Source: Rhodotorula mucilaginosa
Lineage: Eukaryota > Basidiomycota > Microbotryomycetes > Sporidiobolales > Sporidiobolaceae
Assembly: GCA_034406715.1 (NCBI GenBank)
Contig: CP137873.1
Coordinates: forward strand, 248,001-312,000
Length of the DNA stretch: 64,000 nt
Direction: 5' to 3'
This document shows, one piece after another, positions 10,519 through 19,971 of this stretch. The notes under the pieces are model-generated. The model saw only the letters and a list, made by a program, of their open reading frames with translations, was not told the DNA's origin and searched no databases. The position numbers and the translations under genes were made by a program. The first letter of the stretch is position 1. Each line of letters begins with the position of its first letter.

Positions 10519-11999
10519 CTACATGTGTCCCCACGTCGGCAAGAGATTCAAGGTCGCCTTCGAACCGGAAGAAGCCAGAGTCCGCGACGCGTCCGCCAGA
10601 ACTCGCGCAAACGCGATCGTGTTTCCGCGGTCCGTGACGTGATGCGTACCAAGAGCGATGTTGAGCTCTTCAAGGTTCGGAGCGTTCTGCACGAGGGTGA
10701 CCACCTCCGCGGCCAGATCGGGTGAAGACCTCGCCGGCGCGATGACGGTGGCGAGGGTGATGCGCTGTAGCTTGGAAGATCGAAGAAGGTGCTGCAGGCA
10801 GGGCAGGAGGTCGTAGACAGGCGTCGAAAGGTGTACGAAACGGAGCGAAGGGCAGAATGCCGCAATCGCCGGAAAGAGTTCGTCGTGTCCCGTAAAGTGA
10901 TCCGCCGTCAAGGTCGTCAAGGATACAAGGTTTGACCCGTAGTACTCGATGAGTTGCGCCAGCGCGTCGTCTGCGAGCTGATGCTCTTTGACGTGAAGGC
11001 GCCTAAGCGACCCGTTTCGACTGCCCGCCAAAAGAAGGTCGACTTGCCGGAACGCTAACCGGCCGTGTCGTTGGAGGTCCAAGCGGAACTCCTCCAACTC
11101 CCACGGCACGCCATGCTCGTCATCCTGGTCTCGGGTCCGCACCCGCGCTTCGAGAATCAGGCGCCGAAGTCGCGGCCAGTGACCGGACAGCGCGACGAAA
11201 TCTTCTCGGAACCAGCGCGCGCAGCCCCAGGCGTCTTTGATTCCGATGTCGACGTTGATGACCCACGGGTCCGGACTCGAGGTGCCATCCCCGATGATGA
11301 GCGTTTCGAGGAGATCGAGCTTGCGCAACGCATCGATCAGGTAAGGTTTGTCGGCCTGGGTGACGAACGGCAGCGAGATCGACTTGAGAGCCGGACAAGC
11401 CGCGACGAGATCGACCGAGAGTTTCGAGACTCTCCGGCGGTCGACGCGTGCTTCGGTCTGGCAGCGAGTGGTGTAGCAGCCGAGATCGAACTTGCGGACG
11501 GAGCGAGACAAATCCGGTCTCGCGACGAGAGTCCGGAGGAGAGCGCTGAGCCGCTCGAACGTCCGGGGAGCGATCGTGTCGGGTGCGTCGAATGAGAGGA
11601 AAGGATCGTGGTGCAGAGCGTTTTGGGCTGCTGCCATCCACGATCGCGAGACGAGCGAGAGCGACGAGAGGGTCGAGGCGGCGACGGCGCGCGGGAGGTC
11701 GCGTACGGCGTCGCAGACCAATTGGCATGTATCTTCGGGCAGGTCGCACGGTTGAGATATCCCGATCTCCTACACAGTCGACCTGTCAGCGTCGAGATAG
11801 CGGAGACGAGGTGATGAAAGTGGGGCAGCTGATTGTGGAGCTTGCGGAGGGAGCAGAAGTGGGATCTGACCGGCTCACAGCGTCGGAAGACGTCATAGTT
11901 GGCGTCTTCGACGTACTCCGAGCCGTCTAATCCGGTGTGTAGCTTGGTGCTGGCCTGTTGATCGAGGCGAGCCGATGGAGGAGGGTCGGAATGGCTCAA
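10519..11999 (-). CDS. F-box-like protein with leucine-rich C-terminal region
   Basis: The main exon (11769-10519) contains LPEDTCQLVCDAVRDLP followed by LSSLSLVSRSWMAAAQNAL, the pattern of an F-box: a hydrophobic helix, then LSLVSRSW. This motif docks substrate adaptors to Skp1 in SCF ubiquitin ligases. The next 330 residues carry many irregular leucine-rich segments (LRRLILEAR, LRRLHVKEH, LVSLTTLTADHF, LQRITLATV, LEELNIALG), as in fungal F-box/LRR proteins. No target can be inferred. A first exon, 11999-11871 (MSHSDPPPSARLDQQ), joins in frame by a GTCAGA...GTAG intron of about 101 nt. This 5' exon is a model, less certain than the main exon. It converges with the permease, with about 180 bp between the two stops. 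Confidence 0.72.
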
Positions 12000-12347
12000 G
12001 CGGTGTAGACTTCCCGTGATGGCAGAGCGGTAGAGCGGAGTTGGTCAGCACTTGATACCACTGCCCTCGCCGGGTTCTGGAAGTCTATAGCAAGTGAGGC
12101 GAAGATGAGAAGAGTTTCGTCAGTCGGCGCCTCCTCTTGACCTCCTGCCACAATCTCTGCTTCCGGCAGGACGCGCCGCGCGTGCGTGGCGTCGCATACG
12201 ATACGCTTCTAGCTGGACAGGCAGCTCGACGCCTCGCTACGATCTGCGCTCTCGACTCGCGGCGGCTTTCCGATCGCTCTCCCTCTTCCTCTTGAGGCGA
12301 GGACCGACCACCGCCCAGTCGAGAAGAAAACTCGCCGCTCCGCGACC
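12000..12347. other. Divergent promoter region
   Basis: About 350 bp between the F-box gene start (minus) and the first BTB gene (plus). I see no gene or repeat. Confidence 0.4.
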
Positions 12348-13781
12348 ATGCCGACGCCTGTCAAGTTCTTCAACGGACAAGTCAAAGCCGACTACCACGT
12401 CATCATGTCCTGGGACTTTGAAGCCAACCTCTCCGACCTGCCGCCAAAGGGGATCAAGGTCAAGCAAGAACAGCTCGGAGCCGTACCTTTGCGCGGTGAT
12501 TGGTCATGCAGCCTCAACAACAAAGACGGCCTGCTCTTAAGCATCAGACATGGGCCGCTAGCGTACGCTGCGCTGGGAAACCGCGTTACGGCAACGGGCA
12601 AACTTGCCTACTTCGCCGACGGAACTCTGCACGACATTGACACCGCCTCATGGTATTCGAATGTCCCGGCGCCGGGGCGAGACGACAAGGGCACGCCGTT
12701 CAACGGGTACAATTTCTCGCTCGTGACGGGCGAACTTGCCGAACTTGCCGCACAGGGGAAATTGCCGCCCGCGGTGTACAGCAGCATCCAGAAGTACCGA
12801 TTGTCAATCACCTTGACGCAGAAGCCAGAGGAGGATGTTGCGCGCTTGTATCGCACTCCCATGTCCGACTCGACGAAGGCCCTGCAGCTTGCGAGTGCGC
12901 CAACTTTCGTTGAGATCCTCTTCGCCATCGAATGCTGATTGATCGACGTTCCAGAACTCTCACATTCGCCGATCATGGACGTACGCTTGCTCTTCAAGCA
13001 CGCTGACGACCTCGAACTCGAACTTTGGACGACGGCGGACTTCCTCAGCAAAGCTTCCGAGTACTACGATGCTCTTTTCGCGTCCGGGGCGGCGGAGACG
13101 GTCGCGCGCACCGGTTCGAAACGCTCACGAGGCCTGAGCGTCACCTCCGAACAGAAGCCTCTCGCCCGCGCCAAGAGCCCCGATCCGAAGGTCGACTGGG
13201 AAGATTCGGACGATGAGACGGACGCCTTTCTCGTCGAGCGTGACTGGATGACCTGCACGACTGCCAAGCAAGACACGGCCGAGCTCGACTACCAGCAGAT
13301 TGAGGTCCGCGAGACCGCGTACTCGACCATGTGCGCCGTCTTGCTCTACCTCCAGACCGGCCACATCGACTTTACACCGATTCGTTCGTCACACGCTCTG
13401 CCCCGAGACGAGCTCGCCAGCCAGCGGAACGCTTCACGCGCGGAGAGTTTGAAAAAGCAGCCGACTCTGCCTCCACCCGTGTCGCCAAAGTCTGTCTACC
13501 GCCTCGCCCACCTTCTCGAGCGCGAGGAGCTTCAAAAGCTGGCGCTCGACTCGTTCGCCTCCAGCCTCACCATCAACGGCGCCGCTGCCGAGCTCTTCAG
13601 TCCGGCCTCGCTCGCCTACGACAAGCTGCGCAAGGTTGTCGTCAATTTCGTCGTCAAGAACTGGAAGGAGGTCGAGGCCACGAAGGCGTGGCACGCATCG
13701 CGGGCCAAAGTGGCGAGCGGACAGACGGAAGGCGGTGCGCAGATCTTGCTGGACTTGCTTGCGGGGATTGGCAACACTTGA
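12348..13781 (+). CDS. BTB/POZ-domain protein, paralogue 1 of a tandem trio
   Basis: Two exons (12348-12894, 12955-13781; intron GTGCGC...CCAG). The N-terminal half (MSWDFEANLSDLPPKGIKV, then a beta-rich region) matches the other two paralogues and is weakly reminiscent of a MATH domain. The C-terminal half begins IMDVRLLFKHADDLELELW, then TADFLSKASEYYDALFASG, a BTB/POZ pattern. An acidic insert carries DWEDSDDETDAFLVERDW, followed by RETAYSTMCAVLLYLQTGHI and PKSVYRLAHLLEREELQ. BTB proteins of this layout are often Cul3 ubiquitin ligase adaptors, but that role is inferred. This copy is the most diverged of the three. Read without removing the intron, the frame would stop just before the BTB half. 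Confidence 0.8.
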
Positions 13782-14230
13782 GGCGCCTCGTAGCCGGGCG
13801 CGGTGGTCATCGGCGGAGACTTGGTGCTTCCTTACCCTTGAAATCGTTCTTTCTCTTCATGTTGCGGTCGTTCTTTTCGCTCGAAGAGATTGCCTCGCTT
13901 CTTCAAGTCGCTTCTGATTACTGAACCGCTCGAGCTAGGTCGCGAGAAGAGAGTCCTTTGTCCGCAAGCGTAGTCCGAGCCGGGTGCAAAGTTTTGCTCC
14001 GAACGCGCATTCATCGATCCGTCCGTCGCTCGCACGTTCTCGCGTCCGACGTCTCTCTCGTTCTCTCTCTTTCTTGATCTCGACTCTGCTTCGCTTTGTT
14101 GCTTCAGGCGCCGGCTTGGCCAGGCAGACTAAACTCTTCGACCGATCCTCGCGTGTGCGTTGTGACGCTTGAAGAAGCGCGGCCGCGTGACGCAGCCAAC
14201 ATCGACCTCCTTTAATCGGCGTACGCGATC
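13782..14230. other. Spacer between BTB paralogues 1 and 2
   Basis: About 450 bp, pyrimidine-rich toward the downstream gene. No gene seen. It presumably holds the 3' end of copy 1 and the promoter of copy 2. Confidence 0.4.
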
Positions 14231-15706
14231 ATGCCAGCGTTAGCCAAACGGCTCGGCGGCGCGGTCAAGCGCCGAGAGACCATCGAACTAAACTGGCAAT
14301 TTCAAGCGAACCTGTCCAAGCTTCCGCCCGAAGGAATCACCCTCGACACACCTGGACCGGTGCCGCTGCCGGGAAGCTGGAAGCTCGAGATACTCGATGA
14401 AACAGACGATATGGACAGTCTCGAAGTTAACGCGACTCACGGAAGCCTGCCAGTTGGCGCCTTTGGCAAATCCGTCACCGTCAAGCTCCATTTCGATCTC
14501 GTCATTGGCGAGTTCAGGCGGCGACTTCTCGAGGACTCGTGGGACAATGGGTCAGAGCCAGCTCACGCGCCCAACACAGCACGTTCCTACGATTGCTACA
14601 GCGTTTCGTCGTCGCGGGAGGAACTCGCCACGAATGACCGCTGGTCGAAGCGCGAGCAGAACAGCGTGCACCAGTATTGCTGTACGCTCGTCCTCGAGCG
14701 CGACGTTCAGCTCGACAAGGATCACATCCACCATACGCCCACCGCCGACCTGACAAAGGCGCTACGCTTGGCCGGCAAGTTTTCGTCGCAATCTCTTGCC
14801 TCGTCTTCCAACGTTGCTGATCATCCTGTTTTCTTACGCTCCCCAGGTTCTTTTCACACGAGGCATGCAGATGTCTGTCTCCGGTTCCGTCGACGTGACA
14901 ACTTCGATCTCAAGCTCTGGACTACTTCAGGACTGCTTACCGCCGCTTCCGACTACTACAAGACCTTGTTGGCCTCCGCATGCGCCGAGACGGTGCCTTG
15001 TGGCGCGGAGCGGAAGCGCGAGGAGCTTCCGCCCCTTATCGAGCACACGCCGTCCGGGCAAACAAGTCCGCCGCAGCCGACCATCGATTGGCAAGACTCG
15101 AACGACGAAACGGACGACTTTCTCGTCGAGCGCGACTGGTCCGGATGCAAGACCGCGAGCCGCGACTTGACCGACCTGGAGTGTCAACAGATCGATGTCC
15201 GTGAGACCGCCTACTCGACGATGAGCGCCGTGCTTTTGTACCTCATGACCGGCCACATCGATTTTGCACCGCTCAAATCTCTACTCGAGACGCGCAGTCA
15301 AGGTGCTCCTGGCGCACGTCGAGCGCTGCTCGACAAGCACATGGCCAAGCACCCGACTCTGCCGCCTCCAGTCTCGCCGAAATCGGTCTACCGCCTTGCC
15401 CACCTTCTCCAGCGAGAAGAGCTGCAGCGACTCGCCCTCGATGCCCTCTCGACGAGTCTTACCACCGACGGCGCAGCGCACGAACTTTTCAGCCCCGTCT
15501 CGATTGCCTACGCCGATGTCAAGAACGTCATACTCGACTATATCGTCAAGAACTGGGCCGAGGTGCAAGCGAGCGCGTCTTGGAAGCAAACGCGCGAGAA
15601 GGCAGCGGCGGGCGAGATCGAAGGCGCCGCACAAATTCCGTTCGACCTCCTGAGTGCTCTATACGCGCACGACTCGGCATGCACGCCTTCCAAGGAACCA
15701 GCGTAG
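14231..15706 (+). CDS. BTB/POZ-domain protein, paralogue 2 of a tandem trio
   Basis: The start MPALAKRLGGAVKRRETIEL leads into LNWQFQANLSKLPPEGITL and VPLPGSWKLEI, shared with paralogue 3. The BTB part begins TRHADVCLRFRRRDNFDLKLW and TAASDYYKTLLAS. It includes DWQDSNDETDDFLVERDW and AYSTMSAVLLYLMTGHIDF, and ends with PKSVYRLAHLLQREELQRLA. The intron at the position conserved in the trio (14775-14846, 72 nt) has a GCAAGT donor, so it is a GC-AG intron. Its length is a multiple of three, so the frame stays open if it is retained. Paralogue 2 is much closer to paralogue 3 than to 1. Likely function as for copy 1: a cytosolic or nuclear adaptor, not proven. Confidence 0.82.
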   Translation: MPALAKRLGGAVKRRETIELNWQFQANLSKLPPEGITLDTPGPVPLPGSWKLEILDETDDMDSLEVNATHGSLPVGAFGKSVTVKLHFDLVIGEFRRRLLEDSWDNGSEPAHAPNTARSYDCYSVSSSREELATNDRWSKREQNSVHQYCCTLVLERDVQLDKDHIHHTPTADLTKALRLAGKFSSQSLASSSNVADHPVFLRSPGSFHTRHADVCLRFRRRDNFDLKLWTTSGLLTAASDYYKTLLASACAETVPCGAERKREELPPLIEHTPSGQTSPPQPTIDWQDSNDETDDFLVERDWSGCKTASRDLTDLECQQIDVRETAYSTMSAVLLYLMTGHIDFAPLKSLLETRSQGAPGARRALLDKHMAKHPTLPPPVSPKSVYRLAHLLQREELQRLALDALSTSLTTDGAAHELFSPVSIAYADVKNVILDYIVKNWAEVQASASWKQTREKAAAGEIEGAAQIPFDLLSALYAHDSACTPSKEPA

Positions 15707-16267
15707 GACGATCTCCAGCCCTCCCGTTTTTTGCTCTTCTGATTTCTTGCTTGCGCTTTGCCCATGTGATGCATGTTCCACGCTTTCCCTCTTCAGATCG
15801 GCCGCCTCCTTGCGGGACAGCTGCAGAAAGAAAGGTCCCTACAGACGACACAGACTTCCGCTTCTGGCTGTTCTTGCTGCGAGCGCTCGTTAAACGTACA
15901 AACCGCCGGATCGGTGTGGCAAATTTGCCTAGACGGAAGGACTCAGCCTGGCTACAAGCTCTCTCTGCATTTTTTTTCGCGTTTTGATGCAATACTCTAG
16001 GCAAATCGATCGAAGGAAGCTTGCCGTGTCGGACTCGAGGCTGCATAAATTAAAATTTCAGGCCGACGCGTTAAGTTCATCGCGCGGCGGGTTCGCTTTC
16101 GTCGCCTTGCTCTTCTGCAGCACGAGGTTGCGCAACGACGTTGCAGACACCTCGACAAAACCAGTCGCAAGAGCCTCTGCTGGCCCGTAAACGCACGGCA
16201 GGGCAACGGGTCCGAATCGACCTCCGGTGACGGCGCTTCTTCGGCACGGTCCGAGTTCGTCTTTGCC
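15707..16267. other. Spacer between BTB paralogues 2 and 3
   Basis: About 560 bp with no convincing gene or repeat. It holds the 3' flank of copy 2 and the promoter of copy 3. Confidence 0.4.
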
Positions 16268-17761
16268 TTGTCCGATCGCGCGACTATGCCTGAGCCGTTC
16301 GAGCAGCTTGGCGGCGCGGTCAAGCACGAGGATACCATCGAGATCAGCTGGCAGTTCAAAGCCAACTTGTCCGAACTTCCGCCCGGAGGAGTAATTCTCG
16401 ACGCGCCAGCGCCGGTGCCGCTTCCAGGCAGCTGGAAGCTTGAGCTGAAGAACCAGGCCGATGGTTCGGACCTTCGCCTGTTATTCGAGCATGGACCCTT
16501 GCCAGTCGGGGCCTTCGGCAAATCAGTCACCGTCAAACTCCAATTCGATCTCGTCAAAGGCGCGGACAAGCGGCGAATTTATGAGGATTCGTGGGATGGT
16601 GCGCCAGAGCCAGTTCTCGCACCCGAGACACCCCGTTCTTACGACTCCTACAGCCTCGTGGTGTCGAGAACCAAATGCGCGGCGAATGGTCGATGGAGGA
16701 CGAGCGAGCAGAATCGCGCGCAGCAGTATACCTGTTCATTCGTCGTCGTCCGCAACCTTCAGCTCGACACAGCTCATAGCCACTATACTCCGACCGCCGA
16801 CTTGACCAAAGCGCAGCGCCTGGCCGGTAGGTTTCGATTGATCTCAGCTCCGTTGCCCTGAGCGGGCTCTGCGCGTGCTGACAATGTAACCCGCGCCCGT
16901 ACAGACACTCTCCACACGAGGCATTCGGACGTTTGCCTGCGGTTCCGGCGACCCGATGACGCCTATCTCGAGCCCTGGACCACCTCGGGATTGCTTGCGA
17001 CGGCTTCCGAATATTACAAGACCCTGTTGGCTTCCGGCTGCGCTGAGACGGTTCTCGTTGGATCCAAGCGTCAGCGTAGCGTAGCGCCGCCGCCTGTCAA
17101 GCACGAGGATTCCGGCCACAGCAGTCCTGAAACGCCCGCAATCGATTGGCAAGACTCGGACGACGAAACGGACGACTTTCTCGTCGAGCGCGACTGGTCC
17201 GGATGCAAGACCGCGAGCCGCGACTCGACCGACCCGGAATATCAACAAATCGATGTCCGCGAGACCGCGTACTCGACAATGAACGCCGTGCTTGTGTACC
17301 TCATGACCGGTCACATCGAGTTCGCACCACTCAATTCCCTACTCAAGACGCTCAGTAACTACGATACTGGCTCGCGTCGTGCCCTCCTCGACAATCACGT
17401 ATCCAAGCACCCGAAACTGTCGCCCCCAGTCTCGCCGAAGTCCGTCTATCGCCTTGCCCACCTGCTCCAACGAGAAGAATTGCAACGACTCGCCCTCGAT
17501 GCCCTCTCGACCAGTCTTACGATTCAAGGCGCAGCGTGTGAATTGTTCGGTCCAATCGCGATTGCGTACGCCGATGTCCGGCAAACCATCCTCGATTACG
17601 TTGTCAAAAATTGGGCCGAGGTGCAGGCGAGCGAGTCTTGGAAGGAATGGCGGGGAAAAGTGGCGGCAGACGAGGTTCGCGGCGGTGCCGCAATCCTTGC
17701 GGACTTGCTCGGTGCACTGTACGAAGGCAAGTCGGTAGGCGTGACCCCGGCGGACAAATAG
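16268..17761 (+). CDS. BTB/POZ-domain protein, paralogue 3 of a tandem trio
   Basis: Two exons (16268-16826, 16905-17761), with a standard GTAGGT...ACAG intron at the same position as in the sister genes. It begins MPEPFEQLGGAVKHEDTIEI and then SWQFKANLSELPPGGVIL. The C-terminal BTB part has TRHSDVCLRFRRPDDAYLEPW, TASEYYKTLLASGCAETV, DWQDSDDETDDFLVERDW, AYSTMNAVLVYLMTGHIEF and PKSVYRLAHLLQREELQRLA. Length and layout match paralogue 2. The strongest conservation lies in the acidic DETD...VERDW block and the helices after it, which suggests a protein-binding surface. The pair 2-3 looks like a more recent duplication. Confidence 0.83.
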
Positions 17762-18002
17762 ACTTGATCCATTCTCAACGATGCAGCTTCGGGCAAATCA
17801 TTTTGACTTGCACAATGATGCACAGACTCCCTTAGCTCTGAGCAACCCGGCGCCTTGACTACCGGACAGTACGACATCCCGACTATAGCGCACCTTTCAG
17901 GAGTCCATTCGGGTGCTTCGCAGCGTTCGCTTGTTCGCCGCGGTTCGTGCACCGGACTTTTTGTCCTCCGCGGACAAGCCGGCACCCCTCTGCCCCGCGT
18001 GA

Positions 18003-19633
18003 TTGCGTGACGAGGCCTACGCACTCTGCTGCATGGTCTTGCCCTGCTCCTTCATCTTGCTGCACAGAGCTCAAGACCGATGTCGGTCGTCGCTACCTCT
18101 CAGCCGCTTCCTGCGCTTCGCGCCTCGAGCTCTTCCAATCGTCCAATTCTCGCACGCCTCGTCTGCAGCTACCGCTTCTACCGCTTCCGTCCGCATATCG
18201 TCTGTGACCGGTCATGTTCCGCTCGCCCGGACCGACTTCCCTCTCCTTCACTCGTTGCTCGAGTCGCCCGAGTACCGGCGAGCGGTCACCGAGAATCCCG
18301 AGCTAGTGCGTCGCCCGAGCGCCGCTCTCTCCCGGACATCGTCGTCGAAGCCCGCAAGATCCTCGCGGGCACCATCGTCGAAACCAAGCAGAGGTCGATC
18401 CCGCAAAGCAAGTCAGGCTTCCGACGTCCGGGCCCGAGCGCCGCAAAAGCGCGAGCGCGATGCGTTGTCGGCGGCAGGGTCTTTCGTCGCTCCCCGACGG
18501 TCCAACACTCTGCACGAAGAGCACGTGCAGCGCCGCTCGACGGGTCACGTTCACTCGACCTCGAGCAAGTCGCCTTCGAAACCCTTGCCTCCGATCCGGT
18601 GGCAGAGCGCACGAGCGCCAAGTCGCCAGTTGTTCGAGTCCGCGGGCAGACCAGTGCCGCCGATTCCCTCAGGCGTCCCACCCTTCAGTGCATGTCCACC
18701 TCTGCAGAGCGCCGCTGGCGTCGATACACGCATTCGAGGTCCTGCCTCCGAGCCGATCCGACAGATTGACCAAGTCGGCGCTCACGCGGTCTCAGACTCC
18801 CTGACGGGAGATCGTGCGTTTCTCCTTTTCCTGACCCTAGGTCGGTGTGTGTAAATCGGAGTACTGACCCACGGCTTTATCCAGCTCCGAACCTATCTCG
18901 TTTCGCAAGCAAGCGCGATCAACCAATCTCGACTCGCCAGCGATTTCCGAGCCTTCCGACCGCGACCCGAGGCAGTCCTCGGGAAAGGAACTCTACCTAT
19001 GTATCGCGCATGGTCACCTCGTCGGTGCAGCCTGGTCCAGCTCATCCGCACGCAGCGAACCACCGAACCTTCTCAGCCACTTTGACGCGGCTGAAGCGCA
19101 GGCTCACTCGGCGCAAAACGGCGCGAGCAGGATCTCTGGACCATGGACGCACGCGCCAGGAGAGCCTCGGCTCTTTCGGAGCTTCCTCGGCGTGGAGCTT
19201 AATCTCGAGGCGAACGGAAGGAAAGGACGTTCAGTCGAAGCGGATGAGCTGGATGTCTTGGTCATCGTTGCGCCGTTGGGGCACCAACAAGTCATCGAAC
19301 GGCGGCTCGTCGGACAGCTCTCAAGCTCGGACGGAGTCGTACGTCCACGTCGAGCTTCCGATACCGGTCAAATCGGCGGTCACCGTTCCTGCATCAGCCG
19401 CGCCGGCCGATACGTCCATTTTACCTCGTACCGCCACCTCGACCGCCTCACGCGGGAACCCGTACACAAGCTATGGACACCGTTGGCCCGCAGGCCATCC
19501 GACGGGCGCCCGACGAAGCCCCACGTCTGCGTTCGACGTTTCGCCACCGCCATCGGTGTCGGACGAGCAGATCTGGTCTCTGTGGCGTAGCTGGTTGCGG
19601 GAGAAGCGCAGCAAATCAAGGGATGCGCAATGA
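18003..19633 (+). CDS. Ser/Arg/Pro-rich orphan protein
   Basis: Two exons join in frame at 18813/18885. The intron, 18814-18884, begins GTGCGT and ends TTTATCCAG, with a CTGAC branch. The start is unsure: 18003 is the first in-frame ATG, but an alternative beginning MSVVATSQPLPALR at 18080 lies in another frame. The only ordered-looking piece is FPLLHSLLESPEYRRAVTE. The rest is Ser/Arg/Pro-rich low complexity (SSSKPARSSRAPSSKPSRGR) and ends SDEQIWSLWRSWLREKRSK. Many RxxS sites suggest a phosphorylated, disordered protein. I recognise no family. It follows the BTB trio but shows no resemblance to it. Confidence 0.5.
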
Positions 19634-19971
19634 ACACGTGATTCGGCCACGCTTAGCTCCCGCAGCTTGGAAGTGTTACCGCTGAAGAAGCCAAGAAGAA
19701 GAAGAAAGTAGAGAAGAACGTCGAGAGAAATCGCGAGCAATTCTGCTCGACAACGGAAGGAAGCGTCCCGTGCATGAAACAGCGTATAGTTACACCGCTG
19801 CAAGAACCAGTCTGCACCGGGGGGAAAACAAAGTCCATCGATCGGGCCTGTGCGTGCAAACGGCCCCTTTGCGCTCCTAGCCTCCTATGGCACCGACGTC
19901 TGTTGACCTCGGCCGGCGGCGACTCCCTTCTTCGCTCCATTGTCACTCAGGTCGTCAGAAACGGTGCGCGT
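19634..19971. other. Convergent 3' flanks
   Basis: About 340 bp between the orphan stop and the stop of the NIPA-type transporter. No gene seen. Confidence 0.4.
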
